Source of the DNA: Bacteroidales bacterium
GTDB taxonomy: Bacteria; Bacteroidota; Bacteroidia; Bacteroidales; UBA3824
DNA: 47,629 bases
Assembly (NCBI GenBank): GCA_017541145.1
Contig: JAFXZT010000007.1
Location: forward strand, 1 to 47,629
Direction of reading: 5' to 3'
The notes beneath the pieces are model-generated. The model did no database searches. It was not told the DNA's origin and worked only from the letters and a program-made list of their open reading frames with translations. Shown one piece after another: positions 27,494-37,129 of the stretch. The translations under genes were made by a program, and so were the position numbers. Within the stretch, counting starts at the first letter, position 1; each line of letters opens with the position of its first letter.

Positions 27494-28111
27494 ATGAAAA
27501 AGTTATTATTATTTACCATTTTATTTGCAACTGTATTATCAAGCATTGCGCAATCACAAATTAGTATTCGTGCAGGATATAATTTAAGCAAAGTTGCAAA
27601 AGTAATTAACTTACAAGATGATTGCGAAAAATTTGATTGGAAATCAGCAGCTAATTTTGGCGTAACAATTGATTTTGAGAAAAGTGAAAAATTTGCTTTT
27701 CGTCCCGGAATTTATTATTCAATGAAGGGTTTCAAAGCTGATGAAGTAATGCCAAAAGTAAATCTTAATTATTTGGAAATGCCTTTGTTAGCAGTCTTCA
27801 AAATCGGATTAACAGAAAATTCCAAATTAGAATTTCAGATAGGTCCGTACCTTGCCTACGGTATATGCGGTAAATACAAATACGAAACAAGCGTTACACC
27901 TAAAAATAATCGTTTTGAATCCGAATATACAACATATAAATCTTTCAGCGGTGAAGATAGTTATAAACGATTTGATTTAGGTATAAATAGCGGACTTGGT
28001 GTTAGTTACAAGAATTATTATTTAGGTGCATCCTATGAACTTGGAACAACATATATAATGAATAAATCGCCAAATCATTGTTTATCAATTAATGTTGGAT
28101 ACACATTCTAA
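27494..28111 (+). CDS. Porin-family outer-membrane beta-barrel protein
   Basis: A 205-residue protein with a signal peptide ending SSIAQ (residue ~19) and a PorT/OMP_b-brl_2 type barrel: SIRAGYNLSKV near the mature start, FRPGIYYSMKGFKAD, NYLEMPLLAVFKIGL, LEFQIGPYLAYGICGKYKYE, and a C-terminal strand ending in GYTF with a final Phe, the usual outer-membrane insertion signal. It stands alone with its own regulatory region and terminator. Function is unknown; related proteins in the phylum are surface or transport barrels. Confidence 0.85.
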   Translation: MKKLLLFTILFATVLSSIAQSQISIRAGYNLSKVAKVINLQDDCEKFDWKSAANFGVTIDFEKSEKFAFRPGIYYSMKGFKADEVMPKVNLNYLEMPLLAVFKIGLTENSKLEFQIGPYLAYGICGKYKYETSVTPKNNRFESEYTTYKSFSGEDSYKRFDLGINSGLGVSYKNYYLGASYELGTTYIMNKSPNHCLSINVGYTF

Positions 28112-28121
28112 TTTATTTTTT

Positions 28122-28152
28122 CGGCTGTCGCATTGCGGCAGCCGTTTTTTTT
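28122..28152 (+). terminator. Terminator of the outer-membrane barrel gene
   Basis: CGGCTG (28122-28127) pairs with CAGCCG (28139-28144), with a small inner CGC/GCG pairing, followed by eight T. Confidence 0.9.
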
Positions 28153-28170
28153 AGACAATCTCTTTTATTA

Positions 28171-29913
28171 TTATATTTTTTCAATTTTCTCCAATTCCAA
28201 CCCTTTGAACACCATTGCGATTTTGTGCAAATCTGTTCCCGAAGTCATATTTTTAATTTTTTCGTCCGAGGCGTAAATATTTAATTGCGCTACCGCTTCA
28301 TCAAATTTATTTGAAACCTCTTGCGCTGACGAATCAGCTTTAACATATTTAAATTCAATAATATAACTATGTTTTACGTCTTTAAAACGTCTGTCAGGCA
28401 TTAGAAAAATATCGCAATATCCGTGATTAAATTCGATTTCAGGACACATCAAATAATACGGACAAAGCGAAAGATACGCCATAAAATAGCCTTGAATATT
28501 TCTTTCTCCTTCGATAGCATTGCGGTTTGATGAACATTCTTTGTATTTTTCAGCGATGTACGAAAACATTTCTTTCCACTGTCCGAACATTCCGGCACTG
28601 TCAAAAGTATCTTGCAAATGCGAAATATCTACTTTTGCGCTTTTGTTGTACTGATTGAGAATATATTTGTAATATTGTTTTCGGATATTGTTGTTAGGAA
28701 TCGAAAGTTTCATTCTGAAACCGAAACTTCCCCTTATCGTCAACATTCCGTAATAATACATCAATGAAATAAAATTCTCATCTTCAATAAGTTCAGTTGC
28801 GGGAAAATGTTCTTTGACTTCGCCTAAAACGTATTCTTCGTTAGCGGCTTTGTGAATAAAACTGTCGCGGAGAGTGTTTCCCATAAGTTTTTCGAGTTTT
28901 ACTAAATGGTCAAGTTTCCCGTAATCCATCATCGAATTAGGCGCAGTCATATCGTGAGGAAACTTTTTTTCGTTCATATAACGTTTCAAATAATACATCA
29001 CCATCATGCCGTTATACATTGACGGTTCGTTGTTTTGAAAACTATCTAACGAAAAACAGAAATTATTGCACCACGGTTTTATTGTCGAAATAATAAAGTC
29101 GGTTTGTTGCCTCAAATCGCCTTCTATCATTCCGACAGAATGATAGTATTTTATCATTTCTTTGACATCTGTTTCCGAAAAGCCGAGCATTTGATTTAAT
29201 TCTGCACTTTGCGAAACGTATGACGCAATATTAAAACCGCTTGTAAGGTCATCAAGCGTTACGGGCGAAACTCCCGTTAAAAAGATTCTCTCAAATCCGG
29301 CTTTGAATTTTTTGAAAAGTTCTCTGTAAAAACCTTCGCCGTGAGTGATAGCGGTGTAAGTTTTTTCGCCGTGTAAAGAAAGAATCGTATTTGTAAAATT
29401 ATCGTATTCGTCAATAATCAGGTATAGGGGAATGCCGTATTCTTTGGCTTTTGAGGTTATTATATTGATTCTTTCTGTTTTATTCGGTTCGTTTTTGATG
29501 TCCTCGGCAAAGCCTTTATAATAAAAATCTTCGTATTTTTGAGCAAACTCCACCATACGGTTGCCGCAATATGAATCGAAATTTGTCTCAATATCGTCAA
29601 TTCCGCCATTCACTAATGAAAAATCCAATCTCATCACCTGATAAAACGCCCTGCACTCCGTCGGGTGGTCGTGAATCCAAAGACCTGAAAAAAGTTCATC
29701 AAAACGGTCTTTGTTTTTTATGTCGTAATAAGCTTCCAACATACTAACAAACAGACTTTTACCGAACTGCCTCGGACGCCCGAAAAACAAATATCTGTCG
29801 CCGTTTTCAAGGATGGAGATAAATTTTGTCTTATCAACATAATAGAGGTTATCGCGATGAATGACCTCAAAATCGCTAATACCTGATGGTAAAAGTTTTA
29901 TTTTCTGTTCCAT
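28171..29913 (-). CDS. AAA-ATPase-like / PD-(D/E)XK nuclease fusion protein
   Basis: A 580-residue protein of the family with AAA-ATPase-like N-terminal domain (PF09820 type) and PD-(D/E)XK C-terminal domain (PF08011 type). Walker A is FFGRPRQFGKSLFVS near residue 45, and Walker B-like LYLIIDEYDNFT near residue 175. The nuclease-like core near the C-terminus shows GYCDIFLMPDRRF then YIIEFKY, giving D...ExK. These genes are multicopy and lineage-expanded in Bacteroidales; their biology is unresolved (defence or mobile-element roles have been suggested). It is convergent with the barrel gene and has no partner. Confidence 0.88.
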   Translation of the reverse strand: MEQKIKLLPSGISDFEVIHRDNLYYVDKTKFISILENGDRYLFFGRPRQFGKSLFVSMLEAYYDIKNKDRFDELFSGLWIHDHPTECRAFYQVMRLDFSLVNGGIDDIETNFDSYCGNRMVEFAQKYEDFYYKGFAEDIKNEPNKTERINIITSKAKEYGIPLYLIIDEYDNFTNTILSLHGEKTYTAITHGEGFYRELFKKFKAGFERIFLTGVSPVTLDDLTSGFNIASYVSQSAELNQMLGFSETDVKEMIKYYHSVGMIEGDLRQQTDFIISTIKPWCNNFCFSLDSFQNNEPSMYNGMMVMYYLKRYMNEKKFPHDMTAPNSMMDYGKLDHLVKLEKLMGNTLRDSFIHKAANEEYVLGEVKEHFPATELIEDENFISLMYYYGMLTIRGSFGFRMKLSIPNNNIRKQYYKYILNQYNKSAKVDISHLQDTFDSAGMFGQWKEMFSYIAEKYKECSSNRNAIEGERNIQGYFMAYLSLCPYYLMCPEIEFNHGYCDIFLMPDRRFKDVKHSYIIEFKYVKADSSAQEVSNKFDEAVAQLNIYASDEKIKNMTSGTDLHKIAMVFKGLELEKIEKI

Positions 29914-30022
29914 AATTATGACATATTTATTCTCAGCAAAGATAATGTTTTTTATGTTAACAACAAACCGGTAGGTACGATTACTTGTATAATGTTATTA
30001 GAAAGGTCAAATCATAAAAAAA

Positions 30023-30076
30023 CTTTCGCAAGCTCTGTAAATGAATTCCAATCAACATTTACAACACTTGCGAAAG
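30023..30076 (-). terminator. Strong terminator after the BspA-like gene
   Basis: Perfect 10-bp outer stem CTTTCGCAAG / CTTGCGAAAG with inner GTAAATG / CATTTAC pairing, followed on the minus strand by seven T. Confidence 0.9.
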
Positions 30077-30091
30077 AAAGATAGAAAGTAA

Positions 30092-31678
30092 TTATTCGAT
30101 AAAAACTTTCTGAGTTATTAATCCCACTTTTACAATATAAACTCCAGAATTTGATATTGTGATTTCTTCGTGATTGGAAGTCGGATATTTTGAAACTATT
30201 TGCTTGCCCAACGAATTTACAATGTAAATTTCTGTTGACGCATTTTCTACAATAATAGTTTTATTAAACGCCCATATTTTTGCATCTTTTTTTGCAATCG
30301 CTTCTGAAACCGGAGTTTTAGGATCCTCAGTATTTGTTTGCTCATCAGAACCAGTTAAATCAACCACACCGGCAAAAGCATCGCCGCTATAATCAACGCC
30401 AGCAATACTTGTACCTTTTGAAAGCAATTCTGCAACTTCACCGTTTTTAAACTGTTCCAAAGTCTTAGCATGAGAATCTCCAACATTAGGATTTTCAGCA
30501 AGATAATATGAATTTTCTACTATGCCGTTTTCCGAAACTTCACCGGCAATTCCACTTGAAGCATCAGTGCTGACTGTTGTTGCCAAAGAATAACAATTCA
30601 CAATTGCGCCGTCATTAGAACCGCAAATAGCTCCAACATTTTCTTTTCCTGAGATATAAGAATCTACAATACCAAGATTTTTAATCACAGCATCCGAAGT
30701 AATAGCGCCGAACAAACCGACATCACTTTTCTCTGTTTGATTTACATAAATTCCGCTAATAGTGTGCCCTTGTCCGTCAAAAATTCCGTTATAAGCATTT
30801 TCCACTGTTCCAATCGGTTGCCACTCAACAATTTCAGTAGCCTCTTTCGACAAACCAAGCATCTGCTTAATTTGCTCCAAACAATCTTCATTAATTACGA
30901 TATTAATAACAAGTACAGCATTGGAATTTACATCACCGTTATTAACATCGTACATAAACCAAAGCAACTCAAGAGCATTTGAAATTTGATAAAAATTATC
31001 TTTAAGTTCCGGTTTGGTATAAGGATTTTTGGAATTAACAATAATCTGGAAATCAGTAGTTAAATCAAGATACGAAACCGTAATAGTTTGTTCACCAACA
31101 ATTTTAGAATCGAAACCGGAGATTGTAGCTTCAGAAAGATCAACAACTTGGTTATCACCATAATTGAAAATCACTTCAAACGTACCATTATCAACGCTAA
31201 AATTCTCGCCATCCCAATATTCGATTTTAGGAAGAGTTAGCATTTTAATCTGCTCAGCAACTTGTTTTTCCTTACGAGTAAAATAACCGGGATTAGCTTC
31301 ACCTTCATCAATCCGAGCATATTTTATATCATCAGAAATAAAACGAGTACCTTTCTCTCCTATCAAATTTTCAGTATTATAAAACAAATTATTCGAACGA
31401 CTTCCCGTTTTAGTGGCTGATTTTGTAGTCCATTTACTTGAAACATAAACAGTTTGCAATTGGTTACAAGTAGCAAACATCCAAGACATATCTGCCACAT
31501 TATCTGTTTTAAAATTACTCAAATCGAGTTCTGTTAGATTAGAACATCCATAAAACATTCTACGCATACTTGTCACTTTATCTGTTTTAAAGCTACTCAA
31601 ATTAAGATCTCTTAAATTACTACAATAAGAAAACATCTCATACATATCAGTTACATTATCTGTTTTAAAATTACTCAA
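30092..31678 (-). CDS. BspA-like leucine-rich surface protein, C-terminal half (after frameshift)
   Basis: This 528-codon frame continues the gene that starts at 33714. It opens inside the repeat array with FKTDNVTDMYEMFSYCSNLR, has further DUF285/BspA-type repeats, then a region with GLUG-like motifs (YNGIFDGQGHTISGIYVNQ, IKNLGIVDSYISGKENVGA), and ends with a short T9SS-like sorting tail (YIVNSLGKQIV ... GVYIVKVG). Its apparent Met start is just a repeat-internal residue with no promoter or ribosome site. Restoring one base at about 31708 joins the two frames into a 1207-residue protein. Confidence 0.8.
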   Translation of the reverse strand: MSNFKTDNVTDMYEMFSYCSNLRDLNLSSFKTDKVTSMRRMFYGCSNLTELDLSNFKTDNVADMSWMFATCNQLQTVYVSSKWTTKSATKTGSRSNNLFYNTENLIGEKGTRFISDDIKYARIDEGEANPGYFTRKEKQVAEQIKMLTLPKIEYWDGENFSVDNGTFEVIFNYGDNQVVDLSEATISGFDSKIVGEQTITVSYLDLTTDFQIIVNSKNPYTKPELKDNFYQISNALELLWFMYDVNNGDVNSNAVLVINIVINEDCLEQIKQMLGLSKEATEIVEWQPIGTVENAYNGIFDGQGHTISGIYVNQTEKSDVGLFGAITSDAVIKNLGIVDSYISGKENVGAICGSNDGAIVNCYSLATTVSTDASSGIAGEVSENGIVENSYYLAENPNVGDSHAKTLEQFKNGEVAELLSKGTSIAGVDYSGDAFAGVVDLTGSDEQTNTEDPKTPVSEAIAKKDAKIWAFNKTIIVENASTEIYIVNSLGKQIVSKYPTSNHEEITISNSGVYIVKVGLITQKVFIE

Positions 31679-31689
31679 ATCGAGTTCTG

Positions 31690-33714
31690 TTAGATTATAA
31701 CATCCAGAAACATTTCACGCATACTTGTCACTTTATCAGTTTTAAAACTACTCAAATCAAGAGCATTAACAGACAAACCATAAAACATAGAATCAATCAA
31801 CACGACGTTATCTGTTTTAAAATTACTTATATCAAGACTTGTTAATTTAGAACATCCCATAAACATCCCTGTCATATTAGTAACATTGACGGTATTAAAA
31901 TTTTTTAAATCAAGATTTGTAATACTAGAGCAATAGTGGAACATACAAGACATATTAATAGTTTTTTCTGTATTAAAACTACTAAAATCAAGAATTGATA
32001 AATTTCTACAAAAATCAAACATTCTAGACATATCAGTAACTGCAGCAGTATTAAAATTACTCAAATCAAGACTTGTCAAATTTCTACACTCATAAAACAT
32101 CCATGACATATCTGTAACTGCAACAGTATTAATATTTTCTATTCCTTCTATACTTTTGAGATATTCACAACCATAAAACCAATTTCTACATGTTGTCGAT
32201 TTATAATCAGCAAATGACTTTTCAAAAACAATTTTTTCAACATTGTTATTATAACATGAAGGAACTTCATTTCCAATCCATCCTCCATAAAATTTTGTAT
32301 TAATTTCAACTGCATTTTCCGGAATTTTACCGTATCCTATTGTTAATGTTCTGGTCTTAGAATCATAAATACCGTAAGGAAATAATTCCGGATAATAAGG
32401 AGTATTACCACTTCGCGTAAAATAACCGGGATTTTCTTTTCCCCCATCAATACGAGCAAACTTTATATCATCACCTTCATTATTAGTTTCTTTCTCGCCA
32501 TACAATCTCCAACAATTATAAAAAATGTTGTCAGATTTTTTTACTGATTTTGTAGTCCATTTATCGGAAACAAAAACACATATTAAATGATTACAATAAG
32601 AAAACATACCTGACATATCAGTTACTGCAGATGTATTAAATTTGCTCAAATCAAGACTTGTCAAACTATAACAACTTGAAAACATACTTGACATATCAGT
32701 AACTTCCTGAGTATTTACATTACCAAGACCTTCAATTTCTACAAGTCTATTACAACCATAAAACCAACATCTACATGTCGAAATTTTACAATCAGCAAAT
32801 GACTTTTCAATAATAATTTTTTCAACACTGTTATTATAACATGAACGAACTCCACTTCCAATCCAACCATCATAATAATCAATTTTTGTATTAATCTCAT
32901 CTGCATTTTCCGGAATTTCACCATATCCAATCGTTAAAGTCTTATTATTAGAATCATAAACACCGTATGGAACAATTGGAATATAAATTTCATTTCCTAT
33001 TCGAGTAAAATAACCGGGCTTAGTTTCTCCTTCATCAATACATGCATATTTAATATCATTACTTTCACAATGTGTTCCTTTTTCTCCATATAAAACCTTA
33101 CAACCACCAAAAATATAATTAAATTTTGTTACTGATTTTGTAGACCATTTATCGGAAACAAAAACTGCTTTTAAATGACTACAATTCAGAAACATCCCTG
33201 ACATATTTGTTACATTATCTGTTTTAAAACTACTTAAGTCAAGACTTGCTAATTTATCGCAATTACAAAACATAGTATCCATAGACACAACATTATCTGT
33301 TTCAAAGTTACTTAAATCAAGACTTTCAAGATTAGAACAATATTGAAACATACTTGACATATATTTAACTTCTTGAGTATTTACATTAACAAGACCTTCA
33401 ATACTTTTGAGATTCCAACAATTATAAAACCAATTTCTACATGTTGTAGGTTTATATTCAGCAAATGACTTTTCAATAATAATTTTTTCTACGTTATAAT
33501 AAGGTATAATACATTCTCCTCTTTCACAATTGATTTCAACAGCATTAGTAGGAAGGGTTGCACCGTAACCGATTGTAAAAGTTCTAGTTGAATTATTATA
33601 GATTCCATAAGTGATTTGAGCTATTGAAGAAGATGTTAAAATAGTAAAAAATAATAGCAGAAATACACGCACTACTATTTTAATGCCACAGAAATTAATA
33701 ATAGTTTTTTTCAT
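31690..33714 (-). CDS. BspA-like leucine-rich surface protein, N-terminal half (frameshifted)
   Basis: The 674-residue frame starts with a signal peptide (hydrophobic FLLLFFTILTSSSIAQ) and then three rounds of a ~220-residue module (YGIYNNSTRTFTIGYG, CRNWFYGCEYLKSIEGI) followed by BspA-type repeats of the form NLTSLDLSNFNTAAVTDMS. These leucine-rich repeats are known from Bacteroidales adhesins that bind host matrix or other bacteria. It stops early at 31690 with MREMFLDVII where the repeat pattern calls for MF-S-GCYNLTEL; the change is a TTTT to TTT loss. The true gene very likely runs 30092-33714. Confidence 0.82.
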   Translation of the reverse strand: MKKTIINFCGIKIVVRVFLLLFFTILTSSSIAQITYGIYNNSTRTFTIGYGATLPTNAVEINCERGECIIPYYNVEKIIIEKSFAEYKPTTCRNWFYNCWNLKSIEGLVNVNTQEVKYMSSMFQYCSNLESLDLSNFETDNVVSMDTMFCNCDKLASLDLSSFKTDNVTNMSGMFLNCSHLKAVFVSDKWSTKSVTKFNYIFGGCKVLYGEKGTHCESNDIKYACIDEGETKPGYFTRIGNEIYIPIVPYGVYDSNNKTLTIGYGEIPENADEINTKIDYYDGWIGSGVRSCYNNSVEKIIIEKSFADCKISTCRCWFYGCNRLVEIEGLGNVNTQEVTDMSSMFSSCYSLTSLDLSKFNTSAVTDMSGMFSYCNHLICVFVSDKWTTKSVKKSDNIFYNCWRLYGEKETNNEGDDIKFARIDGGKENPGYFTRSGNTPYYPELFPYGIYDSKTRTLTIGYGKIPENAVEINTKFYGGWIGNEVPSCYNNNVEKIVFEKSFADYKSTTCRNWFYGCEYLKSIEGIENINTVAVTDMSWMFYECRNLTSLDLSNFNTAAVTDMSRMFDFCRNLSILDFSSFNTEKTINMSCMFHYCSSITNLDLKNFNTVNVTNMTGMFMGCSKLTSLDISNFKTDNVVLIDSMFYGLSVNALDLSSFKTDKVTSMREMFLDVII

Positions 33715-33783
33715 GATTTTAGATGATTTTAAGTTAATGATGTTGTTAATTATATTCTTTTATTTAACCTTTTATATCTGCCG

Positions 33784-33859
33784 GAGCCGCAATGTTTGCG
33801 GCTCTACGTATCGGTTTCCATAACGCGCCACGGTTGTAGAGACGCAATGCTTGCGGCTC
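33784..33859. repeat. REP-like pair of palindromic GC-rich elements
   Basis: GAGCCGCAATGTTTGCGGCT (33784-33803) is an inverted repeat (GAGCCGCAA / TTGCGGCTC), and 33836-33859 holds the related GAGACGCAATGCTTGCGGCT. TCTAC and GTAGA flank the gap between them. This looks like a dispersed REP/MITE-type element in the AT-rich space upstream of the BspA-like gene. The rest of 33715-33989 holds nothing recognised. Confidence 0.55.
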
Positions 33860-33989
33860 AAACTCACATTATTTACCGTGTCCGAATATTGGATACTTTT
33901 TAAGGTTAACATCTTTTAATAAACGATTCCTACAAAAAATGGTTTCATAATCTAGCCGATTTTTTTCTAAAAAAATCACAGCTTTTCAA

Positions 33990-35333
33990 TTACCTTTTCT
34001 TCGGAATTATTTCCAACAAACGAACCATTGTACCGCTCGAATCTATATTACGCTTATCGCCCAAAACTTGAAATGTTTGTTGCACAAATAAATGAATTTT
34101 ATGATGAGATTTCCATAAATCCATGTCAACACAAGGCTCCCAAGCTCCTACACTATATTTAGTTAAATCCTGAACACTAAATTTTAACTTTTTATTTTTC
34201 TTCGAACGCTTTGCATAATACATCGTAACAACAGAACCTCGCTCAGAATCTCTCACAAAGTAATAAATATAATCGTCATCAACCAAAACTTTTGGACGTG
34301 AAATCGGAATCGGAAGCGTGCCTATACCATTCAAATTAAATGTTGTAGATCTATTACTGACTTTTACATCTTTCCAACTATCGCCGTCATGATAAATCAA
34401 ATGATAATCCGTAACAGAATCGGTACTGAAATATGTTGCAATATAAGGATGCCCCTCCCCATCGGTACAAATTGAAGTCTGATTTATTAAATTTCGATTT
34501 TCACCGACAGCCCATGCTAAACAATTGTTTTCTAATTTTACCGGAACATTTACTGAATTTCCGTTGATATTTTCAAATGACCGCAAATAATCTTTGGAAC
34601 GCATGTAGAAAATATCCTTATTTGACAAAGTAGAATATTCATTCATCCTCCAAAGCCAAGAAATATTAAAATCATCGTCAGTACCGAGATAAATTTGCCA
34701 ATACGGTCGCGAACGTCCAAGATTCATCAGCAAATAATTAATACATCGATTCCAATTTTTATTTTGACAATCATATCGATTGACTACCAAATCGTTGTAA
34801 AAACGATAAACAAAAAATAAATCGCCGTTGCTCAATCTGTAAAACTCCGGATAAGTAACCACGGATTCCGATTTTTCAACGCTGTATAAATTTTTGGTAA
34901 TCATAAGTTTAGGCATTGATAATTTAGTACTGAACGGCTCAACACTCGTACAATAATTCAGTTTAGAAGAATGTTGGTCATAACAAACATGAAGATACCC
35001 ATTGCCGTCTAATTCAATACTGATAACATTGTGAGCGTCGTTTCCTTTATTCAAAAAATACTTGGTTTGAGTAAGCTCAAAAGGCTCAACATTTTTTCTT
35101 GAAGGATTGATATGACGTTTGCCAATTACAAGATATTTTAACGTATCGTAATATGCAATAAACTGAGTATCAGACAACGAGCAAATCGCATTAGTACGAA
35201 AAATTGCAGTATTTACCGATGTTTTGCTATATCCGATTCCTACATCTATTGAATTGACTTTAAATTGTCCAAATGAAAAACTTGTAGCGCAAAATAAAAG
35301 TACAGTTAATAAAAATAATTTCATAATTAACAA
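33990..35333 (-). CDS. BNR_4-family secreted protein, possible polysaccharide lyase
   Basis: The 447-residue protein has a signal peptide (second Met, MKLFLLTVLLFCATSF, is the likelier start; cleavage after FSFGQ). The seven-bladed propeller-type BNR_4 pattern is seen in NDAHNVISIELDGNGYLHVC followed by YDQHSSKLNYC, with conserved His and Asp. BNR_4 proteins include polysaccharide lyases such as the PL24/PL25 ulvan lyases and the PL42/GH145 group that acts on rhamnose-glucuronate. It is divergent from a GH105 gene that would process the unsaturated uronide made by a lyase. The exact substrate cannot be told. Confidence 0.8.
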   Translation of the reverse strand: MLIMKLFLLTVLLFCATSFSFGQFKVNSIDVGIGYSKTSVNTAIFRTNAICSLSDTQFIAYYDTLKYLVIGKRHINPSRKNVEPFELTQTKYFLNKGNDAHNVISIELDGNGYLHVCYDQHSSKLNYCTSVEPFSTKLSMPKLMITKNLYSVEKSESVVTYPEFYRLSNGDLFFVYRFYNDLVVNRYDCQNKNWNRCINYLLMNLGRSRPYWQIYLGTDDDFNISWLWRMNEYSTLSNKDIFYMRSKDYLRSFENINGNSVNVPVKLENNCLAWAVGENRNLINQTSICTDGEGHPYIATYFSTDSVTDYHLIYHDGDSWKDVKVSNRSTTFNLNGIGTLPIPISRPKVLVDDDYIYYFVRDSERGSVVTMYYAKRSKKNKKLKFSVQDLTKYSVGAWEPCVDMDLWKSHHKIHLFVQQTFQVLGDKRNIDSSGTMVRLLEIIPKKR

Positions 35334-35371
35334 ATTTGTTGTAATTTTGTATTATTAATTAACAAAGAAAC

Positions 35372-36529
35372 ATGAAAAATCTGATATTAACAACTTTTTT
35401 GGCAATAAGTTTTGTCGTACAAATTTTTGCACAGAAAAACAATTACATCAACGAAATAAAATCAACAATATACAAAGTAGACTCTACATGGCAAACAATA
35501 ATTCCTAAAAAAAGTAATGCTTTTTGGGACAAGGCCGTATTTCACATGGGCAATATCGCGGTTTACGATTTGCTGCAAGATACTAATTTACTGTCGTTTA
35601 CCAAAGAATGGACGAAACATAATGTTTGGAGAGGTACAAGTTGTACTTATCCTGCAATTTGGGAATGGCAAAAAATGACAAATAATCAAATTAATGTACT
35701 GAATGCCAATTATATGACATGTTTTCAAGTCTATATCGACCTCAGTAAAATCGAAAATACTCCGGAAAAAATCAAATACTTAAAATATGTAATCAAAAAT
35801 CAAATGGAACGAAACGACGTTTCGTTTTGGTATTGGACTGACGCTCTGTTTATGGAAATGCCGGTGTTAACTAAACTTTGGAATTTGGATCATAATCCGA
35901 TATATTTGGACAAGATGTTTCAATATTTTACTTATATGGACAACAAATTGTATGACCAAGAATACGGATTGTATTATCGCGACGAAAAATATATTTCTCC
36001 ACGGTTTCAGACTCCCAATAAATTAAAAGATTTTTGGTCACGCGGCAACGGCTGGGTTTTCTCGGCGTTTGCAATGGTTTTATCTGACATTCCGGATACT
36101 TGCAAACATTACCAAACATACAAAGAACGCTACATAAAAATGGCTCAAACTCTCAAAAAATTTCAAACTCCGGGCGGATGGTGGAACAATAGTATTATTG
36201 ACACTTCTTACACCAGCGGCATGGAATCCACCGGTACGGCTCTGAATATCTACGCATTATGCAAAGGAATCAATTCAGGATTGTTGAAAAATAAAAATTA
36301 TAAAAAAACAATAAAAAAAGCATGGGATTTTGTTTATAATCAAGCAATTACAGATAACAACAAAATGGGTTATATCTTTGATTTGCCGGAATGGAAAGAT
36401 ATCAAATACGTACCAAGACACGATTATTCACGGGATTATGCTACAGGAATTTTTCTTTTGGCGGCAACTGAATATGTAAAATATCGAAGTCAATCAAACA
36501 AAAAAAAGCATCCGGATACAAAGAAATAA
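35372..36529 (+). CDS. GH105-family unsaturated uronyl hydrolase
   Basis: A 385-residue secreted or periplasmic enzyme with signal peptide (cleavage after IFAQ, ~21). The (alpha/alpha)6 barrel of GH88/105 is shown by FWYWTDALFMEMP with catalytic-type Asp157, FWSRGNGWVFSAFAMVL (222-238) and SGMESTGTALNIYAL. Such enzymes hydrate and remove the 4,5-unsaturated uronic acid left on oligosaccharides by polysaccharide lyases (rhamnogalacturonan, ulvan, arabinogalactan). The divergent BNR_4 gene is its natural partner. TAATTTTG at 35342-35349 is a candidate -7 box. No SusC/D pair is present, so this is a fragment of a utilisation locus. Confidence 0.88.
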   Translation: MKNLILTTFLAISFVVQIFAQKNNYINEIKSTIYKVDSTWQTIIPKKSNAFWDKAVFHMGNIAVYDLLQDTNLLSFTKEWTKHNVWRGTSCTYPAIWEWQKMTNNQINVLNANYMTCFQVYIDLSKIENTPEKIKYLKYVIKNQMERNDVSFWYWTDALFMEMPVLTKLWNLDHNPIYLDKMFQYFTYMDNKLYDQEYGLYYRDEKYISPRFQTPNKLKDFWSRGNGWVFSAFAMVLSDIPDTCKHYQTYKERYIKMAQTLKKFQTPGGWWNNSIIDTSYTSGMESTGTALNIYALCKGINSGLLKNKNYKKTIKKAWDFVYNQAITDNNKMGYIFDLPEWKDIKYVPRHDYSRDYATGIFLLAATEYVKYRSQSNKKKHPDTKK

Positions 36530-36546
36530 TTTTTGCACCCGGATGC
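36508..36546. terminator. Bidirectional terminator between GH105 and DUF4112 genes
   Basis: GCATCCGG (36508-36515) and CCGGATGC (36539-36546) pair perfectly; A-rich sequence lies to the left and T-rich to the right. The left arm is inside the GH105 coding end. Confidence 0.7.
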
Positions 36547-36562
36547 CCGAAAATATATTTTT

Positions 36563-37123
36563 CTAACCGAAAATTCCGTGATAAATTTTCATTGCCCAAA
36601 GACAAATCAAAACTATCAATATCAAGAATAGAATAATAAATAAAAATGACTTTGTGGCACTTCTATTTACTTCACGAATGATATCAGGATCGTCTTCCAC
36701 AAAACCGACTATCAAACGGTAACTTTTGGCGTATGACTTATGAAACAAGTCCGCAAAGTCACCAATAAACGGAATCAATCCCACCAAAATATCCAACAAA
36801 GCGTAATACATTATTGACAATGTTAATCGTATACTCCTAATCTTGAAAATCGAAACGTACAAGAAAGGAATTGTAGCAATGGAAGTTATCAAATCACCAA
36901 TCTCAGGAAGCACAAATCCGAGTATTCCGTCCAAATAAAATTTGTCAAACAATGTTGAAATTCCTTTTACAAGTTTGTACGAAAATTCGGTTTCCAATTT
37001 TATCTTCGCCTGCACCTTTTTTTGACGGCGCAACAGCTCGTTCTGAAGACTGTTGTTCAACTCCTTGTGCTCATCTTCCGTGGTGAGCCCCATCTCTTTT
37101 TTATATTCCTCTCTCCTACTCAT
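36563..37123 (-). CDS. DUF4112 membrane protein
   Basis: A 186-residue protein with a charged N-terminal ~45 residues (EYKKEMGLTTEDEHKEL) and then hydrophobic segments with the DUF4112 pattern: FDKFYLDGILGFVLPEIGDL and YALLDILVGLIPFIGDFAD, where Gly-Asp pairs recur, followed by a last helix (FLFIILFLILIVLICLWAM). DUF4112 proteins are inner-membrane proteins of unknown role. It begins 6 bp after the 697-residue coiled-coil gene ends, so the two are likely one unit. Confidence 0.85.
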   Translation of the reverse strand: MSRREEYKKEMGLTTEDEHKELNNSLQNELLRRQKKVQAKIKLETEFSYKLVKGISTLFDKFYLDGILGFVLPEIGDLITSIATIPFLYVSIFKIRSIRLTLSIMYYALLDILVGLIPFIGDFADLFHKSYAKSYRLIVGFVEDDPDIIREVNRSATKSFLFIILFLILIVLICLWAMKIYHGIFG

Positions 37124-37129
37124 AACATG

